Shown in pieces: positions 7,965-14,484 of a stretch of 41,661 bases of DNA; within the stretch, counting starts at the first letter, position 1, and the number at the start of each line of letters is the position of its first letter. A program made the position numbers and the translations under genes. The stretch comes from Rhodospirillales bacterium (GTDB lineage Bacteria; Pseudomonadota; Alphaproteobacteria; Rhodospirillales_A; JACZKS01): positions 1-41,661 of the forward strand of contig JABGRG010000027.1 of the NCBI GenBank assembly GCA_018648445.1, given 5' to 3'. The notes under the pieces are model-generated. The model did not search any database, was not told the origin of the DNA, and saw only the letters and a program-made list of their open reading frames with translations.

Positions 7965-9836
7965 ATGACCGGTCAATCGGGCTTTGTGAAGTTGACCATG
8001 GCGCAAGCGCTGGTGCGCCATCTCGCCAATCAATTCATCATGGTGGACGGCGAGAAACAGCGCCTTTGTGGCGGCGGCTTTGCGATTTTCGGCCACGGCA
8101 ACGTGATCTGTCTCGGCGAAGCCCTTTATAACCACCGCGAGGAACTTCCCGTGTGGCGGGGCCAGAACGAGCAATCCATGGCCATGGCCGCCATCGGCTT
8201 TGCCAAGCAAAAACTTCGTCGGCAGTTTATGTTCGCCACCGCCTCGGCCGGACCGGGCTCCACGAACATGGTGACCTCGGCGGCCATTGCGCACACCAAC
8301 AGGCTTCCCTTGCTGCTGCTGTGCGGCGATACATTCTCCACCCGACTGCCCGACCCCGTTTTGCAGCAGGTCGAACATTTCAACAATCCGACCGTATCGG
8401 TGAACGAGGCTTTCCAGTCCGTCACCCGGTACTGGGACCGAATCACCCACCCGGCGCAGTTGATCCAGTCGCTGCCCCAGGCCATCGCAACCATGATGGA
8501 CCCGGCGGATTGCGGACCAGTGCTGCTTAGTCTGCCGCAGGATGTCCAAGGCTGGACCTATGACTATCCCCTGGCGTTTTTCGAACCGAAGATCCATCGG
8601 ATTCGCCGGCAGATTCCCGATGGCGAGGAAGTCGCCGTAGCGGCGGAACTTCTAAAAACGGCGCAACGTCCGCTGATCATCGCCGGTGGCGGGGTGCAGT
8701 ACAGCCGCGCGACGGCGGAGATCACAGCCTTCGCCGAGGCGCGCAATATCCCGGTAGTCGAGACTATTGCCGGGCGCGCCAACATGGTTTTCGGTCATCC
8801 GCTCAATTGCGGTCCCATTGGTGTCACCGGTTCCAATTCGGCGAACAATCTGGCGAAAATCGCCGATGTGGTTGTCGCCGTCGGCACAAGGCTTCAGGAT
8901 TTCACCACCGGTTCTTGGTCGGCCTTTGCGCAAGGCGCCAAATTCATCAGCATCAATGCGGCGCGTTACGATGCGGGCAAACACCTTTCGCTTCCGGTCG
9001 TCGGCGATGCCAAACGCGGAATTTCGGCGCTTGATGAGGCCCTTGGCGACTATCGCGGGTCGAACACATGGACGGACACAGCGCAAAACGAAGCCGCCGC
9101 CTGGAACAAGTACGTTGATGACAATACCCGCTCCGGCAACCGTCCCATGTCCTACGCCCAAGTCATTGGTGGCATTAACGAAGTTTGCGGTTCGCGCGAC
9201 CGCGTTGTCACCTCTGCCGGCGGACTCCCGGCGGAAGTCGCTGCCAACTGGCGAACCAAGGATATCGGAACCGTCGATGTGGAATTCGGCTATTCCTGCA
9301 TGGGCTATGAAATCGCCGGCGCCTGGGGGGCGCGTATCGCACAGGAACAATCCGAACCCGACGCGCAAACCATCGTTTTCGTCGGTGACGGGTCTTACAT
9401 GCTGCTGAATTCGGACATTTACTCGTCGGTTCTTTCGGGCAAGAAACTGATCGTCGTGGTTTGCGACAATGGCGGTTTTGCCGTCATCAACAAGCTTCAG
9501 AACAACACGGGTAACGTCTCCTTCAACAACCTGATCAAGGATTGCAATTTGGGGGTCGAGCCCTTTGCCGTCGACTTCGAAATGCACGCCAGAGCCATGG
9601 GCGCTATGGCTGAAACCGTGACCTCCATCGATGGCCTCAAGGAAGCTTTTGGCCGGGCCCGCGAAGCGTCCGGAACATACGTTATTTCCCTACAAGTCGA
9701 TCCCTTCGACGGATGGACGCAGGAAGGACATACCTGGTGGGAAACGGGCATCCCCCATGTTTCGGACCGCGACGAAATCAATCAGGCCTGCGCCGCCGTC
9801 AGTGAGGCACGCCAAAACCAGCGCAGGGGCGTCTGA
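7965..9836 (+). CDS. iolD: 3D-(3,5/4)-trihydroxycyclohexane-1,2-dione acylhydrolase (IolD)
   Basis: This 623-residue thiamine-diphosphate enzyme opens the trihydroxycyclohexanedione ring to 5-deoxy-glucuronate in myo-inositol breakdown. The N-terminal pyrimidine-binding domain contains RGQNEQSMAMAA with the cofactor-activating Glu at about residue 69. The C-terminal domain has the TPP/Mg motif GDGSYMLLNSDIYSSV with a downstream asparagine (CDNGGF), from about residue 473. FGYSCMGYEIAGAWGA is another IolD hallmark. The start at 7965 (MTGQSGFVKLTMAQAL) has GGAGA upstream and matches the usual IolD N-terminus. The open frame running upstream to 7140 is antisense to the oxidoreductase gene and is not used. 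It is the first gene of the rightward operon iolD-iolC-iolB-iolJ-like, under the copy-2 operator. Confidence 0.96.
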   Translation: MTGQSGFVKLTMAQALVRHLANQFIMVDGEKQRLCGGGFAIFGHGNVICLGEALYNHREELPVWRGQNEQSMAMAAIGFAKQKLRRQFMFATASAGPGSTNMVTSAAIAHTNRLPLLLLCGDTFSTRLPDPVLQQVEHFNNPTVSVNEAFQSVTRYWDRITHPAQLIQSLPQAIATMMDPADCGPVLLSLPQDVQGWTYDYPLAFFEPKIHRIRRQIPDGEEVAVAAELLKTAQRPLIIAGGGVQYSRATAEITAFAEARNIPVVETIAGRANMVFGHPLNCGPIGVTGSNSANNLAKIADVVVAVGTRLQDFTTGSWSAFAQGAKFISINAARYDAGKHLSLPVVGDAKRGISALDEALGDYRGSNTWTDTAQNEAAAWNKYVDDNTRSGNRPMSYAQVIGGINEVCGSRDRVVTSAGGLPAEVAANWRTKDIGTVDVEFGYSCMGYEIAGAWGARIAQEQSEPDAQTIVFVGDGSYMLLNSDIYSSVLSGKKLIVVVCDNGGFAVINKLQNNTGNVSFNNLIKDCNLGVEPFAVDFEMHARAMGAMAETVTSIDGLKEAFGRAREASGTYVISLQVDPFDGWTQEGHTWWETGIPHVSDRDEINQACAAVSEARQNQRRGV

Positions 9837-9841
9837 AGGTC

Positions 9842-10867
9842 ATGGAACAGCTATTCGAACGCCTTCGTCAGGGACGATATATTTCCGTCGGGCGGGCCGG
9901 AATCGATTTTTATCCCGAACCGCCGGGAACGAGAATTGAGGATGGCACCCATTTTTCCGCTCATATTGGCGGTTCAGCGGGAAATATTGCGGTCGCCTTG
10001 GCCAAGCAGGGCTGCCGGGTGGAATTGGTGAGTTGCGTTTCCGACGACGCGATCGGTCGCTTCACCACCAAAACGCTGGAAAAATTCGGGGTCGGCACGG
10101 CCTTTTGCCGCATTGTCGGCGGCGAGGCGCGAAACACCCTGGCCGTCGCCGAAACCCGAGTGGAAAACTATCAGGTCGTCATATACCGCAACGGTGCGGC
10201 GGACTTCGAGATGAATGTCGATGATGTCCAGTCGCTGGACTACGAGAATACAAGCGCAATTATTCTTTCCGGCACCTCCCTTGCCGCAGAGCCGTCGCGG
10301 GCCGCCGTCTTTCGCGCCATCGAGTTGGCGCGCCGGGCGGGGACCGCGACGGTCATTGATATGGATTACCGTCCCTATTCATGGACGTCGCAACAGGAGG
10401 CCGCCGAGGTTTACTCTCGTGCCATCGCTCAATGCGATATCGTCATCGGAAACGATGTGGAATTCGATGTCGCGGCGGGGAATACGGGGGGATCGCCGCA
10501 GCAGGGCCTGGACTTCGCCCGGTCCTTGGTATCTGGACAATCCTCTATCATCGTTTACAAGATGGGTGAATTCGGTTCCATTACCCTCACCCAGTCGGGT
10601 GTCTCCAAAAACGGAATCTACAGGGTCGACGCACTCAAACCCACGGGGGCCGGCGACGGATTTCTGGGAGGTTTTATCGCCGGGCTCTCTCGCGGGCTCG
10701 GCATTGAAGAGGCCGTTCGCTATGGGTCGGCGTCGGCGGCGCTGGTGGTAACGCGGGTGGCCTGTTCATCGGCCATGCCGACGCCCGAAGAAATAAACGC
10801 GTTCACCCAATCCCATTCAATTGAACCCTTTTCGCTGGGAAAAAACCATGCATATTCCTCCATATGA
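9842..10867 (+). CDS. iolC: 5-dehydro-2-deoxygluconokinase (IolC)
   Basis: This 341-residue PfkB/ribokinase-fold sugar kinase phosphorylates 5-dehydro-2-deoxy-D-gluconate in the inositol pathway. The glycine-rich N-terminal signature GGSAGNIAVALAKQG is at about residues 44-58. The C-terminal PfkB signature LKPTGAGDGFLGGFIAGL, near residue 268, carries the catalytic Asp in GAGD. The start lies 5 bases after the iolD stop codon. Its 3' end overlaps the iolB start by 20 bases, which points to translational coupling. Position between iolD and iolB, together with length, makes IolC much more likely than a generic ribokinase. Confidence 0.95.
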   Translation: MEQLFERLRQGRYISVGRAGIDFYPEPPGTRIEDGTHFSAHIGGSAGNIAVALAKQGCRVELVSCVSDDAIGRFTTKTLEKFGVGTAFCRIVGGEARNTLAVAETRVENYQVVIYRNGAADFEMNVDDVQSLDYENTSAIILSGTSLAAEPSRAAVFRAIELARRAGTATVIDMDYRPYSWTSQQEAAEVYSRAIAQCDIVIGNDVEFDVAAGNTGGSPQQGLDFARSLVSGQSSIIVYKMGEFGSITLTQSGVSKNGIYRVDALKPTGAGDGFLGGFIAGLSRGLGIEEAVRYGSASAALVVTRVACSSAMPTPEEINAFTQSHSIEPFSLGKNHAYSSI

Positions 10868-11690
10868 CAACGCAAACAAACCGCTGATCGGCATTGATGA
10901 CGCAACGACGCCGCTGACTTATTTCAACATCGTCAAGCTGAGCAATGGTCAGGCTTTCGAATATCAGGTTCCCGGGTACGAAACCTGCATCGCTCCGGCG
11001 ACCGGAACCGTCGACGTCGATGTCGAGGGCGAAAGCTACCTGGGTATTGGGCAGCGCCACGAAAACGTCTGGGACGGCGAGCCCGAGGGCGTCTACGTTC
11101 CCACCGGTGCCAAAGCTTCGTTCGTTTGCACATCGGAAAAAGCGGAAATCTTCATTGCTGGGGCCAAGTTCGATGACGTGCTAACACCCTTTGCCGTTCG
11201 TGCGGCGGATATCGATTCCGTGCAGTACGGATCCGACGACACCAAGACCCACCGCAAGATCAAGCATATTCTGGGCACCAAATACGAGGACAAGGTCGGG
11301 CGGCTTCTGGTTTCGGAATTGTTCACCGTCGGCGAGGGCGGCTGGTCGGGCTTCCCAACCCACAAGCACGGTACGGACAGCCTGCCGGACGAAACCTGCC
11401 ACAACGAAATTTACAATTTCCGTTTCAATCCCGGCCACGGCTTCGGCATGCAGTTATTGCAGCCCCATGGCGAAAAGGTCGGGGAGGCGTTCCATTTGGT
11501 CGATGGGTCGACCTTCGCCTTCAACGACGGGTATCACCCCAGCGTCGTCGCACCCGGCTACGAGATGTATTACTTCACCATTCTAGGCGGCCTGTCCCAG
11601 CGTTCGCTGGTGCAATATTTCCAGCCCGAGCATGCCTATCAGATCGAAACCATCCCCGGCATCAAGGATATGATCGCGAAATTCAAATGA
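10848..11690 (+). CDS. iolB: 5-deoxy-glucuronate isomerase (IolB)
   Basis: This 280-residue bicupin protein converts 5-deoxy-D-glucuronate to 5-dehydro-2-deoxy-D-gluconate. The typical IolB string GGWSGFPTHKHGTDSLPDET, with metal-ligand histidines and Glu, is at about residues 164-183. YHPSVVAPGYEMYYFTILGG follows near the C-terminus. I prefer the ATG at 10848 to the TTG at 10821 because the purine-rich GGGAAAAAA lies just ahead of it. The gene begins inside the end of iolC, and its stop overlaps the next gene's ATG (ATGA). It acts after IolD and before IolC in the pathway. Confidence 0.95.
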   Translation: MHIPPYDNANKPLIGIDDATTPLTYFNIVKLSNGQAFEYQVPGYETCIAPATGTVDVDVEGESYLGIGQRHENVWDGEPEGVYVPTGAKASFVCTSEKAEIFIAGAKFDDVLTPFAVRAADIDSVQYGSDDTKTHRKIKHILGTKYEDKVGRLLVSELFTVGEGGWSGFPTHKHGTDSLPDETCHNEIYNFRFNPGHGFGMQLLQPHGEKVGEAFHLVDGSTFAFNDGYHPSVVAPGYEMYYFTILGGLSQRSLVQYFQPEHAYQIETIPGIKDMIAKFK

Positions 11691-12529
11691 CAGCTTGTTC
11701 GCTGACCGAAATTCTGGCGCCAGCCATGGCCGAAGGTTATGCCGTCGCCGGGCTGGTGGTGCTGGGCTGGGAAGATGCGCTTGCTTTCGTGGAAGCCGCC
11801 GAGGAAACGGGTATCGCGATCATTCTCCAGGCCGGGCCGGGTTGCCGCAAACATACGCCGGTGCCCATCCTTGGCAAAATGTTCCGCCATTTGGCCGAAC
11901 AGGCGAGCGTTCCCATTGCCTGCCATATCGATCATGGCTACAGCATCGATGAATGTCTGGAAGGAATCGACAACGGTTTCACCTCGGTCATGTTCGACGG
12001 CTCCAAATTGCCGATTTCACAAAACATCGAATTGACCGCCGGGCTCGTTGAAACGGCACATGCCGCAGGTGTCTCGGTTGAAGGCGAGGTAGGCTTGGTG
12101 GGGTACGCCGAAGGCGCTGCCTCCGCCGTCACTGCGCCTGATGAAGCGGCGCGTTTTGATCGCGAAAGCGGCGTGGACGCGCTGGCCATTTCCATCGGCA
12201 ACGTCCATCTGCAAACCGAGAAGACGGCGGGCATCGACTTTGCGGCGCTGGCCGCGATCGAAGCGGTAACCCGACAACCGCTGGTTCTGCACGGCGGCAG
12301 CGGCATACCGATCGACGTCCGGCGCAAGCTCGCCCGTGAAAGCCGAGTCTGCAAATTCAATATCGGCACCGAATTGCGCATGGCATTCGGCGAGGCCCTG
12401 CGCCGAACCGTGGCGGACGATCCGAATCTTTTTGACCGGCTCGATTTACTTAAACCGACGATTTCGGCCGTCCGGGAATGCACCGCCGAGGTCATATCGA
12501 CGCTACGCCATCCCGAGGCGGCGAGTTGA
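11687..12529 (+). CDS. class II aldolase, IolJ-like
   Basis: This 280-residue zinc-dependent class II (FbaA/GatY-type) aldolase is the expected last step of the operon. It would cleave 6-phospho-5-dehydro-2-deoxygluconate to dihydroxyacetone phosphate and malonic semialdehyde. Key motifs are CHIDHGYS at about residues 78-85 (catalytic Asp and zinc His), SVEGEVGLVG near 125-134, and LVLHGGSGIP near 199-208, followed by KFNIGTELR, which binds the phosphate. The ATG overlaps the iolB TGA by four bases. Inositol-pathway use is inferred from the operon; the motifs alone fit a fructose- or tagatose-bisphosphate aldolase too. No methylmalonate-semialdehyde dehydrogenase (iolA) is in this window. Confidence 0.88.
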   Translation: MTACSLTEILAPAMAEGYAVAGLVVLGWEDALAFVEAAEETGIAIILQAGPGCRKHTPVPILGKMFRHLAEQASVPIACHIDHGYSIDECLEGIDNGFTSVMFDGSKLPISQNIELTAGLVETAHAAGVSVEGEVGLVGYAEGAASAVTAPDEAARFDRESGVDALAISIGNVHLQTEKTAGIDFAALAAIEAVTRQPLVLHGGSGIPIDVRRKLARESRVCKFNIGTELRMAFGEALRRTVADDPNLFDRLDLLKPTISAVRECTAEVISTLRHPEAAS

Positions 12530-12557
12530 TCCGTGTGCGGAAAGGAAATCAATAACA

Positions 12558-12689
12558 CCGATCGGGACTGATCAACTCAGGTCCGATCATGCCGCCCTGA
12601 AAACCCTAGGCTTGAAGGCCGAGCCCATCGAAAATAATCGTGCCAAAAACTCACGTCAGCCAGCGCGCCGGAGAGAGTGCGGATATTGA
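12558..12689 (+). pseudogene. decayed IS6-family transposase C-terminal fragment
   Basis: Read in the frame ending at the TGA of 12687-12689, this stretch gives TDQLRSDHAALKTLGLKAEP and then IENNRAKNSRQPARRREC. That matches the TD-x-LRSYGAA-x-LGL...NNRAENSHQP-x-RRRE region around the second and third acidic residues of IS6-family transposases. The third catalytic Glu is replaced by Lys (NNRAKN), the part between is shortened, and the protein has no N-terminus, so it is a dead remnant. It is distinct from the intact IS6 transposase gene 440 bases downstream. It lies immediately after the iol operon, marking the start of the accessory region. Confidence 0.75.
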
Positions 12690-12703
12690 AGATTAGCTGG
12701 CGG
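12688..12703. repeat. candidate attachment repeat, left copy
   Basis: GAAGATTAGCTGGCGG matches the sequence at 22303-22318 with one mismatch (15/16, direct orientation). The right copy overlaps the 3' end of tRNA-Ser. The flanking 12703-12730 also contains GCGAACCC, reminiscent of a diverged T-arm, so this may be a relic of a tRNA 3' end left by integration. Unproven. Confidence 0.45.
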
Positions 12704-12734
12704 TGGGCGCAGTCTGCTGCGAACCCGTCTCCGC

Positions 12735-12930
12735 CAGAATTCCCTGTTACACGGGAAAATACAGGGAATTTCTGCGAAATCAGCAGAAATCAGGCACATC
12801 CATACCCGATAACCCACTGAAATCACGCCTAAAATTCGGCAAATTCCCTATTCGACGGAACAGGGAATTAATTTGCAGAAACAGGGAACCTGAATCAAAG
12901 AACAGGGAATTTCCAATGCCCACCAGGGAA
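12735..12930. repeat. array of AACAGGGAA-type short repeats, partly phased at 21 bp
   Basis: CAGGGAA occurs in direct orientation starting at 12762, 12861, 12882, 12903 and 12924. The last four are exactly 21 bases apart, with AACAGGGAA at 12859, 12880 and 12901 and ACCAGGGAA at 12922. Inverted copies occur at 12738-12747 (AATTCCCTGT) and 12841-12849 (AAATTCCCT), so two pairs can form hairpins. A plus-strand reading frame over the array gives an NRE/NREF heptad, but the repeats are conserved at the DNA level and the peptide does not look like a normal protein. I recall similar orphan reading frames near recombinases and IS remnants in Alphaproteobacteria, unverified. Confidence 0.75.
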
Positions 12931-13131
12931 ACGACCTCTTGCCGGGAGAGGAGGTTCAAATCCAAGGCTGCGATCGCCGAAAATCGACTCTGCTGGATTT
13001 GACGTTGGATGGTTGAAAAGGTGTTGTCACGTAGCCAAACTGAAATCGCATGAATATTGGAGCGTACGTTTTGTTCAAGCAGCTGTGGTTACAGCCCGCC
13101 ATTCGCTCATCTCTTCGTTGCAAACATGGCG

Positions 13132-13866
13132 TTAGTTTTTTCGGGAGATCAGATGGTGCTGGACGTTGAAAGTGTTGTAGATGGCGGCATGGGTGGTAAG
13201 AAATCGTTGCGCTGATCCGGGCGACTTGAAGCGTCGCATTCGTCGTTCGCGTTGTCGGACTGGAAGGTGAAAATTCTCTGCTCGATTATTCTTCCTGCCG
13301 CCAAATCCATGATGCTTGGAAAGTCTCAAGTCCTTCAGCGCGGCACCGTACGATGGCAGTTGGTCGGTGACGAAGGCATCAGGGACGAAGCCTTGCCACT
13401 TCAACGGTTTGCGCAAAAACTTTCGCGCGGCCATTCTGTTTCTGCGGGACTGTCCCAAAACATCCAGCACTTCGCCTTCACTATCAACCGCTCGCCACAG
13501 ATACATAAAGCCCGCCCCCTGGGCCAGTGTACAAGCCACCGCCTGGGCCGGCATACGCTCCACCACCTGGCCCCGTGTACAACCCGCCTCCCGGTCCAGT
13601 GTACGCTTGCCATTGATGGAGACGAACATCTCGTCGAGATGCCATCGCGCATCTGGTCGTGGACGTGATTTTCTGATCCTTCGAGCATAGGCCAGCCCAA
13701 ACCTTAAAGCCCAACGCCGGACCGTTTCGTAAGAAACGTCAATGCCACGTGCGGCGAGGAGATCTTCGACATCTCGAAAGCTCAGGGGAAATCTGAAATA
13801 CAGCCAGACGGCATGTTGAATGATCTCAGGGGGAAATCGATAACGAGCATAGGAGATTTCCTGCAT
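13132..13866 (-). CDS. IS6-family transposase with a 32-residue internal insert
   Basis: This 244-residue DDE transposase begins MQEISYARYRFPPEIIQHAVWLYFRFPLS, the usual IS6 N-terminus with helix-turn-helix (DVEDLLAARGIDVSYETVRRW). The catalytic residues appear intact: WHLDEM (first Asp), VTDQLPSYGAA (second Asp) and NNRAENFHLPVRQRERRM (Glu). Relatives run from the INGKR-type strand straight into MYLWRAVDSEGEV. Here exactly 32 residues (TLDREAGC to TLAQGAGF) intervene, encoded by the 24-bp repeat at 13509-13604. The insert sits just after the first catalytic Asp and may or may not permit activity. C-terminal NTFNVQHHLISRKN is typical. Confidence 0.9.
   Translation of the reverse strand: MQEISYARYRFPPEIIQHAVWLYFRFPLSFRDVEDLLAARGIDVSYETVRRWALRFGLAYARRIRKSRPRPDARWHLDEMFVSINGKRTLDREAGCTRGQVVERMPAQAVACTLAQGAGFMYLWRAVDSEGEVLDVLGQSRRNRMAARKFLRKPLKWQGFVPDAFVTDQLPSYGAALKDLRLSKHHGFGGRKNNRAENFHLPVRQRERRMRRFKSPGSAQRFLTTHAAIYNTFNVQHHLISRKN
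13509..13604 (-). repeat. four 24-bp tandem units inside the transposase gene, encoding YTGPGGGL in another frame
   Basis: Four 24-base units (13509-13532, 13533-13556, 13557-13580, 13581-13604) fill exactly the 96 bp that the transposase has in excess of its family. On the minus strand, in a frame different from the transposase, they read YTGPGGGL-YTGPGGGA-YAGPGGGL-YTGPGGGL. Differences between units fall almost wholly at third codon positions of that frame (for example GGA/GGG/GGC/GGC and GGA/GGT/GGC/GGG for glycine; CCG/CCA for proline). The units therefore look as if they diverged under selection as a Gly-rich repeat protein before landing here. In the transposase frame the same differences change residues. 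Confidence 0.88.
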
Positions 13867-13921
13867 CCAACCACATTAACGCGCCGCCAGTGACCAAGCA
13901 CTCAGTTAATGTGACAGTACC

Positions 13922-14480
13922 GTTCGTTCAATGTGATTACACCAAACGGGGTTGGTTCCATTGGTTCATTATGGTTTATTTGTGCTGATATTGGCCCAGC
14001 AGGCAAATCGGTTCTCAATTTTTTGAAAATTGCGAGCTGAATTTGGCAAAAGACGCATCCCACTCGGGACTGTCGTTATTTGGCAATACGCTAAACGGTT
14101 TTGTTTTGGATATGTTTGGATATCTAGTTGTTGATATCATCGCACGGCATAAAGGAGTTTTTTGGGAATCGTCCTAGCCTGCGTTTCCTCTATGCTGTCT
14201 GGTCTTTGTATCCTCTAAAGAAAATTCCTTCGTCCCTTCCCAAGGCTCCTAAGCCGCCCCGCTCGATAATCGCAGTCACACCCGGTTTAAGCGATGGCCA
14301 ATGGGAAGTCTGTCTCGTCGATGCACTCGTGCGCATCGGCTGGGATGATTTGGGTGATCTAAGGGACTTCAGGACGAAAAAGCAGCTTTTTTCAAAGTAT
14401 CGCAAACTCTATGGCGTCGACGGGAACGGGAATCCTAGACCTGACGAAACCATTTCCGCGACCCGGTTCCATGGTCTTGG
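13922..14480. other. AT-rich junction with no recognised gene
   Basis: This stretch between the IS element and the YfhO-like gene has lower GC than its surroundings. A plus-strand open frame at 14128-14484 (118 codons) contains IIAVTPGLSDGQWEVCLVDALVRIGWDD-like sequence that I do not recognise. It could be a gene fragment brought in with the island or a chance frame. Its stop codon overlaps the start of the YfhO-like frame. I see no RNA gene or clear promoter. Confidence 0.4.
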
Positions 14481-14484
14481 TTGA
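14128..14484 (+). CDS. hypothetical protein or gene fragment, 118 residues
   Basis: I do not recognise this product. The first 50 residues are basic and proline-rich (LPKAPKPPRS), and the rest is a soluble-looking segment (QWEVCLVDALVRIGWDDLGDLRDF, KLYGVDGNGNPRPDE). A purine-rich AAAGGAG occurs inside the frame near 14151 rather than upstream of the first ATG, so the start is doubtful. It overlaps the following membrane-protein frame by four bases in a different reading frame. It may be the remains of a gene broken when the adjacent IS or island junction formed. Confidence 0.3.
   Translation: MLISSHGIKEFFGNRPSLRFLYAVWSLYPLKKIPSSLPKAPKPPRSIIAVTPGLSDGQWEVCLVDALVRIGWDDLGDLRDFRTKKQLFSKYRKLYGVDGNGNPRPDETISATRFHGLG

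Larger units (their letters stand above)
13020..13921 (-). mobile_element. IS6-family-like insertion sequence
   Basis: A full-length DDE transposase gene lies between imperfect terminal inverted repeats: left GGTGTTGTCAC (13020-13030) and right, read on the minus strand, GGTACTGTCAC (13921-13911). These match at 9 of 11 positions and resemble the GGnnCTGT-type ends of IS6 elements. The expected 8-bp target duplication is not seen (GTTGAAAA left, GTTCGTTC right). This suggests rearrangement or cointegrate resolution after insertion, or slightly wrong ends. The element is about 0.9 kb, normal for the family plus a 96-bp internal insert. Confidence 0.7.

Noticed and set aside
8652..9587. A 311-codon minus-strand frame opposite iolD
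   Set aside because: It is antisense to a certain gene and its translation shows no recognisable domain.
12560..12588. An intrinsic terminator after the iolJ-like gene
   Set aside because: GATCGGGACTGA and TCAGGTCCGATC can pair with two mismatches, but there is no T-tract and the sequence is part of the decayed transposase fragment.
12735..12930. A CRISPR array
   Set aside because: The repeat is only about 9 bp at 21-bp spacing with no true spacers and no cas genes nearby.
12703..13002. A possible 99-codon protein with NREF heptads
   Set aside because: It starts with GTG without a ribosome binding site, and the conserved units are DNA repeats with changing amino acids between the NRE motifs. 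I treat it as a repeat array, although expression is not excluded.
13012..13929. An 8-bp target duplication around the IS6 element
   Set aside because: The flanks GTTGAAAA and GTTCGTTC do not match, so no duplication can be claimed with the chosen ends.
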